From: Sinonovacula constricta
Lineage: Eukaryota; Mollusca; Bivalvia; Cardiida; Solecurtidae
Direction of reading: 5' to 3'
Length of the DNA stretch: 64,000 bases
Assembly (NCBI GenBank): GCA_007844125.1
Contig: CM017569.1
Location: forward strand, 3,835,976 to 3,899,975
The notes beneath the pieces are model-generated. The model ran no database searches, was not told where the DNA came from, and saw only the letters and a program-made list of their open reading frames with translations. Position numbers and translations under genes: made by a program. This document shows, piece after piece, positions 56,345-64,000 of this stretch. How positions within the stretch are numbered: position 1 is the stretch's first letter; every line of letters begins with the position of its first letter.

Positions 56345-57525
56345 GTACATGAATAAATATGACAAGTCTTATGAGCATTGCAACTTATACAAAAATATTA
56401 AAAAACACAGGACAAAGGTATTCACATGCAAGCCAAATGTAAAAGTAAGAAAAGAAATCTGTGATGAGTCATTTAGCAAAAAGAGTAAACCCGACAGTTA
56501 CCGCTTTGGAACGGTCAGTCGTCAATAAGCACCGACCAGGGTGTTTAAACCGGTTTAACAGAGTTCAGCCCCGCACTGGGCCTCCCAAATGCAAGCAATG
56601 AAAAGACAACCGATCTTTTTGAATAAATGTCCAAGCGCTGACGTTTTGTTTGATAAGTAATGACGAAAGCAATGACGTCATTGAAAAATAATGTCCACAT
56701 AGCGTTTAGAAGAGAGATACGTATTATTTCGATTAGAAGAACTTAACAAAATGTTGATACTAAATGAAATTAACTTTTTGAATAAAAAAAGACCAGAGAA
56801 GAGAAAATGGTTGTAGCATCTTGTTCGTGTAAAGATGGAATTGAGAAACCAAAGTCCAATGTCAATCAAAGGAAATACACGTAACAACCCTAATAGGATG
56901 AATAAAATGACAACATAGATTACATGCACGGGGAGATTTTTACGACGCCACACTGCACAAGCAACATTGTTGTGATTATGAATAAGAATACATATGACAA
57001 AGTCCTCAGAGCATTGCAACATATACAAAAAATGAAAAAAGCCCAGGACAAGGCTATTCACATGCAAGGCAAATGTCAAAGTAAAAACAAGTCTGTGATG
57101 AGTTATTTAACAAAAAGAGCCAACCCGACAGTTACCGCCTCGACCGGTCAGTCGGCAATATAGATCGACTGGGATGCCTAAACCTTTTTTCCAGAGCCCC
57201 AACCCTACCCCTCTCTCCCACCCACCTCCCGAAGGGTCTCCCAAATGCATAAAAAATACAATCAATTTGAATAAATGTCCAAGTGCTGACGTTTTGTTTG
57301 ATAAGTTATACTGAAATTAGTGACGTCATTGAAAAGTAATGTCCACACGATGTTTATAGAGAGAAACGTATGTTTTCGATTAGAAGAACTTCAAAAAACG
57401 TTAATAGTAAATGAAATTAACTTTTCGAATCAAGAAAACAAATGACCAGAATAGAGCCAAATGGTTGTAGCATCCTGTTCATGTGAAGATGGAATAGAGG
57501 AACCAATGTCTAATCGTCGTCCTAA
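56345..57525 (-). repeat. Head-to-tail pair of B-type PLE-related units
   Basis: Unit 1 (56345-56868) and unit 2 (56990-57525) each contain CAAATCTGTGATGAGTCATT-like and CCGACAGTTACCGC blocks, AAATGTCCAAGCGCTGACG, ATGACGTCATTGAAAA, and TTTCGATTAGAAGAACTT. They are joined by the upstream block (56869-56990: GATGAATAAAATGACAACAT, CACTGCACAAGCAACATTG). The same junction is seen inverted at 22150-22320. No protein is encoded; these look like non-autonomous or deleted PLE units. Confidence 0.8.
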
Positions 57526-57745
57526 TTCCAGATGGACGTGATTTTTTGGCAATATTTATTATTTGGTACGTTTTGTTCGTTTTTTCTAGCTCTACAGGAC
57601 TGTTAGAGTTTTATATCCGTGTGGAATTATTCTGTTTTGACAAAAGGTCATTTCCAAGAAGACTTACACCATGCTTTGTAGTTACTGGTCAATTCCAAAG
57701 CGCCGTAACAAAAAGGCCAATCAGAATCAGCCTTTCTAGGAAAAC

Positions 57746-57815
57746 ATGGCTGCGGAGAAGGAAGGAAAAACTCCAACAATTAATATCCTATTTCAGCAAA
57801 TATGCACAAAGCAAT
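57746..57815 (+). CDS. Possible first exon of the F-box/LRR gene
   Basis: ATG in a strong context (AAACATGG) opens 23 codons (MAAEKEGKTPTINILFQQIC...) followed by a consensus donor, AAT|GTAAGTATT. It ends in phase 1. The nearest acceptor in front of the F-box frame (TTAATTTTAG at 58251-58260) has the matching phase, but the joined codon would be TGA. Joining is therefore uncertain. Confidence 0.4.
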
Positions 57816-58260
57816 GTAAGTATTTCTACTTTATTCAGTGTTTTTATACGCATGTGCATTAAATATATTGAAAATTGGAAGCTTAAATACTTTAATCAGT
57901 GTGATTTGTCACGTTTCTTAGAAGTACGTGTTTTAGCTATTGTACATTTCGGATACACAAAATTCGTTGTAAAATCTCATCTTAAAAACTATTCTTATAG
58001 CATTTGAATGTAAATTAAAATAGATATATTACTTGAACTTTACCTAAAAGCATGATGTTTACACATACTCTGTTTTTTTTATTTTGATTTTCTTGCAGGG
58101 AAACACACTATATACATGTATATACCTGTTAAACATTCATTTGGACCCTTATACATGACATACTGTATATAGAGATGCACTAAATGGAACAGAAGCCTTA
58201 AAAATAGTCATTTGTACACGGGAATTTGATTTAAAAATGAAGTCGCTCTCTTAATTTTAG

Positions 58261-58964
58261 GAATAATATTCCTGAGTGTTTTGATAGATTTTCCTAATGA
58301 TCTGCTGCCTTTGATATTCTCATTCATTCACCTTAAAGATCTTCTAACCAGAGTAAATAGATTTTGTAAAAGATTTTATGAACTTATCAGTTCTACATCA
58401 GGACTTTAGAAGAGTGTTGAATTTGCATTTTTACTTGAACCTTTAAAGGACAATTTACAATATATTCTGTGTCACTCAAGGAACATAAATGATCTCTTTT
58501 TGCCATGTACAACATACACATGCAGACTTCCAGTAACAGACTTGGCATTTACTAGAGCGAACTTTAATTCCTTAGTGTTGCTCAATTTACCTGAAGCACC
58601 TTTTTCAACACTGTTCTTTTTGTACGGAGCACCAAACCTCATGATTCTGGATTTGTCTGGATGCAAACACTTGATAGATGAAGATTTTTACGTGTTAAAA
58701 TCATGCCATAAACTGGGGCAGATTTATCTTGGTTTTACAAATGTGAAAGCTAAAACCCTGGAAACAATCAGTTGGAATAGGGCACTAAGTATTGTGGATG
58801 CATGCGAGATTTATCTGCAAATAGACCACTGTATAAACATTCTAGAAAACTCTGTTGGACACATAGGCTACCTCCATATTTCTTTACAAACGCGTGTTTT
58901 ATTTGAAGACTTCAAATCGCAGATTTTAAATCAGTATTGGGATACCTCCGTCAGAGTTTTTTAA
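58261..58964 (+). pseudogene. F-box and leucine-rich-repeat protein, damaged
   Basis: One frame carries an F-box-like segment (FPNDLLPLIFSFIHLKDLL, then VNRFCKRFYEL, 58299-58386), a TAG at 58407-58409, and then LRR-type text (NLMILDLSGCKHLIDEDFYV, LKSCHKLGQIYLGFTNVKAK) to a stop at 58962-58964. F-box/LRR proteins are substrate adaptors of SCF ubiquitin ligases: the F-box binds SKP1 and the repeats bind the substrate. The LRR part is short (two or three repeats). Frame continuity across the TAG argues for a single nonsense mutation in an otherwise well-kept gene. The acceptor at 58259-58260 suggests it was spliced, so it is not a simple processed copy. Confidence 0.6.
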
Positions 58965-58967
58965 CAA

Positions 58968-60522
58968 TGAGTAATATCAGCCTAAGTGAGGTGTTGAACA
59001 TGTTAAATAATAGTGCCTCTGATAGTGAAATTCCAGACACTGACAGTTTCCCACAGTATTTCCGGAACTTAGAGACAAAAACAATGAATAAACAGTGCCC
59101 TTGAATATCTTTGATAGTAGCACTCTACCTAGTTCTTTTCTGGAAGAGTTTAACGGTGAATTACTAGAAAATCAAAATATTTGCGTAGTGTCAGAAAATA
59201 ACATTGATGTTTACTTAAATTTGCATGATACAAACAGAAATGATACTTTATACAAAATTATTTCGCAAGTTCACAACTAAATTTCGCAGAAATAATATTG
59301 AAAATATAAGTAAAAACTTTTGGTCACTATCAGATTGTGACAAATATTCTTATTTTCCACAAACAACAGAGAAGGTAGAGCACACCAGTAAAAAAGCAAA
59401 TAGTAGACGAAAGTATACATACAAATATTACTTTCTACTCCGAAAAAGTACAAGTCTGTAAGGACTTTTATCTTTCTGTTTTGCAAGTGTCTGACAAATG
59501 TATAAGAATTTTTTTAGGAAAAGTTAGAGAAAGGTGATGGCAAACAATATACCGACATGCGCGGAAGGAATACAAAGCGAAGAACTGACGAACAGGAACT
59601 TATGTTTTTAGTAATCACATTAAGTCATTCCCTCTGTCGCTCGATAACCTCCAGAAATTATTTAGAACCAGATCTATCTCTTGAGTAAATGTATGACATG
59701 TATGTTGAAAACTGTCACGAAAATCATTTAAACCCATTGAAAAAATGCATGTATAGAAAGGTATTTAAAGCAGAGTTCAACATCGGCTTCCATGTTCCTA
59801 AAAAGGATAGACGATATCTGTGTAAAGAATTTAAAAATGCTAAAACAGTACATACTGTAGATGATAAATTAAAAGAGAAATACTACACACATGAAGCTGA
59901 CAAGACACACACAAAAGCAGACAGAGATACTGACTGAATTGGCAAACGCAGATTGTAGTCTGCTTTGACCTCCAGAATGTGACTGTTTTGCCTAAGGCGA
60001 ATTTTAGCAACTGTTACTATAAAAGAAAGCTCTGCGCCTATAACATAACTGCGCATTTGTCAAGTGATGGATCGGCGTACAATGCTCTTTGAAATGAAGC
60101 GTTACGTGAAATATTTAGTCCACTGTTATTAATTCGTAATCTTAGGAACACTCGCAGGATTAACCAATTTAATATTATTCAAATGCAGAAGCATCATTTT
60201 CATGACTATAAGAAATCAATCCTAGGTCCCAATTTTAATGGAATACCCTTTTAAAAGTTAAGTGTTTGAAATATACAAAAACACAGCCACTGCTTGTAGA
60301 ATTTAAATTGTCATTTGAGGATGCCATTTTCAAACAAACAACCATTGGAAATAGAACTACTCGTGCGACAGACCATGCCAGTATCTACCAGTACCGCAAG
60401 TAATTACAGTAAAAAGCCAGTCATTTCAATCCAGAAGAAAAGAAACATAACAAGCATGTTAAAATACATGCCTGAAGTTGATCGCCAGTTCTACAAAGCA
60501 ATGAAGCTAGTTATTATTTAAA
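58968..60522 (+). pseudogene. Broken transposase-like gene of a repeated invertebrate family
   Basis: Frame-shifted pieces follow one another: SNISLSEVLNMLNNSASDS (58968 on); MYDMYVENCHENHLNPLKKC, FNIGFHVPKKDRRYLCKEFK (59689-59937); CFDLQNVTVLPKANFSNCYY, KRKLCAYNITAHLSSDG (about 59963-60085); FHDYKKSILGPNFNG (60200 area); KKRNITSMLKYMPEVDRQFY (to 60522). From memory this order (MY..Y, FH.PKKD..., FDLQ.VL.LPK...YYKRKL..YN, FHDYK) belongs to a large family of repetitive, transposase-like proteins of unknown function in insects, molluscs and cnidarians. Several frameshifts and at least one TGA at a probable Trp make it non-functional. It starts right after the F-box/LRR stop. Confidence 0.6.
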
Positions 60523-60524
60523 TT

Positions 60525-61303
60525 AGTCTGAAGAAATAAGTCTTGACTGGTTTTCATTTGCGTTCATCTGATAAGAACAGTTAGAAACAGCTTGTAGTTG
60601 ACACTAAAGGAATTTTGTTGAGACTGTTACTGTTAGTTTCTTAGTTTCTTTCTAGTCATAAGACTACACTAGTCAAGAAGACATAAAAATATAGAGTTCC
60701 TTAAAATTTTCTTGGTAGAGTCTTTTTTCTTTTGTTTTTCTTTATAGCTTTTAGTAGACGAAGAACACTTAAGGAATTGTGTTGAGACTGTGAAGAGATA
60801 AAGTGCATATACAGATGTAGACGGTTCTGTTCACTCAATGGACGATCCTTTAAAAGTCCAGACAATAAAACAATCTTACTTGATAGTAGGTCATAGGTCA
60901 TTCAAATGTCAAATAGACCTATGAAATTTAGCCGTATGTATTTTGTCATTGTTGTTTTATGATTTTGCAGCTGCATGGAAGGTTTTGTCTTTGCGGTACA
61001 TCCATTATTGACATGTATACTAATAGCACAATTTTGTGTATTTCAAATAATGTTCAAACATGCACTTTTAAGGTTTTAAATGTCACAATGATAGTAGATA
61101 AAAACACATGCTTAAGGCAATATACCTTATTTTTCACAAACTAGACTGCAAACTTTAAATGAAATCAATCACGTTACAACTATTTAATACCACATCGACA
61201 AAATTGGGTTAAAGGTTGTATGTGTTTTCCTAAAAGAAAAGCAAATATAAAGAGATGTCAAAATATTGGGGTTATGAGTACACAATACCATTTTTTAATT
61301 TTA
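60525..61303. other. Intergenic, nothing recognised
   Basis: Two short frames (60701-60901 minus, 60959-61144 plus) have no identifiable motif. Confidence 0.35.
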
Positions 61304-62800
61304 AATAGGTAAATAAGAAAAGGTCCTATCAAAATTTTCACAGATATTTAAATTTTATCTACCTGCAGACCAAGGCAGAAAAGGTAAATGTAAATGTGAC
61401 AAAAACACAGAGACGAGACATAACACACAAAAAGAAAAACCATCAGTTACCGCCTTGGAACGGTCAATCGGCAAAAGGGCCAACTGGGGAGCTTAAACCT
61501 GGTTTGTGGAGCGCTCCAACCTCGCACTTCCTGAAGTTTTTTCTATCAAACAAACAGTGTAAATAAAAATATCCCGTCAAATTGAAACAACTAACAGTAG
61601 GCACCTGCATCGGGAGTTATAACAGATATAAAGAACTTATGTACATACATGATAACTAGTAATAAAACAACATATGTACAGTAGATAAAAGCCTCGGCAA
61701 CCAAAAAATTCCAAATGAGAGAGTAGTTTCAAATAAAATGAAGCAGTACAAGCGCTGATATATTATAAGAACAATATAATGACGTCATAAATGCCATGAC
61801 GTCATATGCCAAAAGTGTCAAAAGTGAAATGTAAAAAATACGAAGAGGTAATAGAATTTTAGAAAATCAACAAAATAAAACGTAATATTGTTTAGAGTTA
61901 ATCGTTTAAAAAACATATTATAAACGCCGAGGATTTATCCGCAGTTGACATATTATATATGATAAAGATTTAAAAAAAATCCCGATGTTATACCTACTGT
62001 GCAATCTCACGTAAAGGGTATGGAGACTGCTCACCTATATAGGGCACGACTGGAGAGATGAAGAGACAAGAAATCCAACAGTGACTATCCAATTATGGCT
62101 TTAAGTCACTGTTTTCATATAGTCTCAACGACCTGTCCGGTCATCGTGTAATTTAAAAGCAATGCAAGTTCTTGACTGTAAAAGGGTCAATTGCAAGCAA
62201 TGCAGTACATCGAAGTATTCCCGGGTTGTAACCGTCTGCAATACATTTTCTGATAAGTTTTGTAAAGTGGTCAGAAAAGTTATTGAGACCCTTGATATTC
62301 TTTAACTTGTATAAAACATATCCATAAAATGCAGAATGGCTTATGCCTTTCTGCATAAGTGTTTTCATACTGCTATTATACTTAGAAGCAATAAAATCAT
62401 TGCGGTGAAAGAATTTTGAAAACGCCTTTCTTAATTTATGAAAACGACAGCCTTGCTGTAACAGTTTAGAAGAAATAAACAGGTTTCTATCATTGAAATC
62501 TTCTACTTTAGTACAAACTCGTGCAAACCTTGTAAGTTGTTATGTGTAAATACCATAGGAGGTAGCACGAGGTGAATCACCATCAAGGTATGGATAATTC
62601 ATAATACTAAAGTTGAAATCATCTCTCTTGTCATAGATTTTAGTAGAGACGTTGTCATTGGAAATATTGATCTCAATGTCTAGAAATGCTGCATTTAAAT
62701 GTCAGTTATTTGCTTTATTAAGGGTAAGTTCTGGAGGGTAAATCAGATGGATCATTTGAGAAAAGAAAGGATTATCTATAGTTAGAATATCGTCAAGATA
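61304..62800 (-). pseudogene. Second Naiad PLE copy, 5'-truncated inside the RT
   Basis: Nearly identical to 41855-43340: same tail end (AATAGGTAAATAAGAAAAGG), 3' region, SECIS-like hairpin and RT C-terminus, breaking off at 62800 within the codons for the YLDD box. It keeps the in-frame TGA at 62702-62704, equivalent to 43247-43249. It also has a TAA at 62540-62542 where the intact copy reads Ser in GIYISQL, so it is dead apart from its truncation. 5' truncation is usual for PLE insertions. Confidence 0.9.
62073..62118 (-). promoter_or_regulatory. SECIS-like hairpin, second copy
   Basis: Same as 42618-42663 except for one base in the internal loop (GGACAGTC becomes GGATAGTC), outside the 10-bp helix, the ATGA/GA core and the AAA. 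Its host copy is truncated and cannot be translated in full. Confidence 0.65.
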
Positions 62801-63249
62801 AAAACAATTTTAAAAGTAAACCTTTTGGTAATTTACGTTCTTGTGTCGTAAATGAAAATATCCAAGACGTGCGTCGGCCTCGTAAACGCTTGTTTCGTAT
62901 TTGAAACATAAAAATTTCTATACATTCCGCTAAGTATCTTCAATATAAAATTTTATTATCATCACGTACGAAGCGAAATAAGTTTAAATCGTTAAACATA
63001 CCTTCCTTTAAAAAGGCCGTTTTTCTTGTTTTATGTCATTTATATTTCATTTTCATTTCTTTGATAATCTAGAAATAATACTTCTCAGCTAAACCAAATC
63101 TGTTGTGGACAATATTATTAATAATAATTGCGTCCCAAACTTTATAGTTTGTGTCGTCATTACTTGCTTCTAAGTATTCGTCATAACTGTTATGTTTCAA
63201 ATAGATCAGTTGTGTTGGTTATTTCAACAGCTTCTATTTAACACCAAGA
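62801..63249. other. Intergenic, nothing recognised
   Basis: AT-rich, no frame or repeat of note. Confidence 0.35.
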
Positions 63250-63440
63250 AGTGCGAGATTAGAAAGCTATATATCGCTCCTTCAGCCGCCTGACGGTTGC
63301 AAGTGGTACTTGTTGGATTTAGTCCATTTTATGCAAGGTCTCCTCTCAGTTGTTTGTAAATTTTACGTTTGACTGGCATCTGAATACCTTTGTCTCATGT
63401 TTTAATGTTTGTGGCAATACTCATATCATTTTGCCATTTT
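63250..63440 (+). repeat. Decayed B-type PLE tail fragment
   Basis: AGAAGTGCGAGATTAGAAAG, CCGCCTGACGGTTGCAAGTG, TTTACGTTTGACTGGCATCT, GAATACCTTTGTCTCATG and GTGGCAATACTCATA follow the B-type order seen at 33905-34110, with reduced identity and a degenerate core. Confidence 0.55.
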
Positions 63441-64000
63441 CGTTTTTTAATATTCTGTACAAGTACCAAAAATGCGCGTAATGCATTGTGATAGCAATGT
63501 ATGTGTCAACTTGTCTTGGTACTTGTCCTTGCTATAGCTGCAATTTAGCTTTGTATAAAAAGCAGAATTAGAGCAATTGCACATTGCATTAGTTTTTACT
63601 TTTAACACTTTACATTTATTTTAACTGACAAAAATAATTGTCTTCAATTCAGAGGAACATTAGCTTAAAACTGGGTTCTCGCGGATAGTCTCACAAATAA
63701 TTGAGCAATGCGTAATGTCAATGTAATTAAGACTTCGAATTTCAAATCAAAAGGACTTAACCGTTTTTTTTTGTAAAGTGCATCAGAAGTATGCCAGACA
63801 ATATTTTCCATTTGGTTCTAAAGAAAGTATTACTTTTAGCAGTAGATCCCTTTGGTGCCTATAACAAAATCTGATAGAACTTGAAAATTATGAATTAAAT
63901 AAAATATGTAAAGTAATGTACTAAAATAATATTGATTGATAATGCTACATGAAGTGTCATTGATTACCTGATGTGATGTGTTGTGGTGTTGAGTTAAATG
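63441..64000. other. Intergenic, nothing recognised
   Basis: AT-rich end of the window without a supportable feature. Confidence 0.35.

Noticed and set aside
57546..58007. 153-codon open frame as a complete gene
   Set aside because: It runs through a strong splice donor and into intron-like sequence; the ATG at 57746 in another frame has the better context.

Overview
The window looks like AT-rich nuclear DNA of an invertebrate, most likely a bivalve mollusc. It has no dense gene layout. Long non-coding stretches separate retrotransposons, tRNA-derived SINEs resembling families common in bivalves, microsatellites and many copies of one dispersed 3'-tail repeat. No complete host gene is certain. 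The best host-gene candidate is a damaged F-box/leucine-rich-repeat locus at 57746-58964.

Layout. 1-8465: mostly featureless, with short tail-repeat copies and a 27-bp minisatellite (5220-5395). 8466-13720 (minus): an apurinic-endonuclease LINE, nearly complete, with two in-frame stops and a one-base frameshift. 14380-15140: a hairpin repeat, then two abutting perfect palindromes. 17.5-38.1 kb: fragments of Penelope-like elements (PLEs), SINEs, microsatellites and the second copy of the hairpin repeat. 41580-54402: the centrepiece, a PLE and a tyrosine-recombinase retrotransposon lying between two almost identical ~190-bp direct repeats. 54430-63440: more PLE copies, a tandem tail-repeat pair, the F-box/LRR locus and a broken transposase-like gene.

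Main result. The PLE at 41855-46165 (minus) has the permuted order of Naiad elements: a GIY-YIG endonuclease, then a CxC linker, then reverse transcriptase. Its 1,049-codon frame (45847 to 42698) is interrupted only by four TGA codons and ends at TAA. At least three of the TGAs sit where relatives carry cysteine; one is the first ligand of the CCHH motif. Thirty-four bases past the TAA lies a hairpin with the hallmarks of a SECIS element: ATGA core, G-A core, 12-nt spacing to an AAA and a mini-helix. A second copy (61304-62800) keeps both the fourth TGA and the hairpin, and a third (36353-37329) keeps the hairpin with a G-C to G-U change. This fits a retrotransposon-encoded selenoprotein, a class reported for Naiads of clams and spiders.

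The second notable system is the Ngaro/DIRS-like element (about 46.2-54.4 kb): SGNH hydrolase, Gag, RT-RNase H and tyrosine recombinase, all apparently intact. It has an array of small palindromes sharing a CATTATATG core between hydrolase and Gag, and downstream of the recombinase about seven hairpins with a constant TTGGGGTG loop and covarying arms. I know of no description of these arrays.
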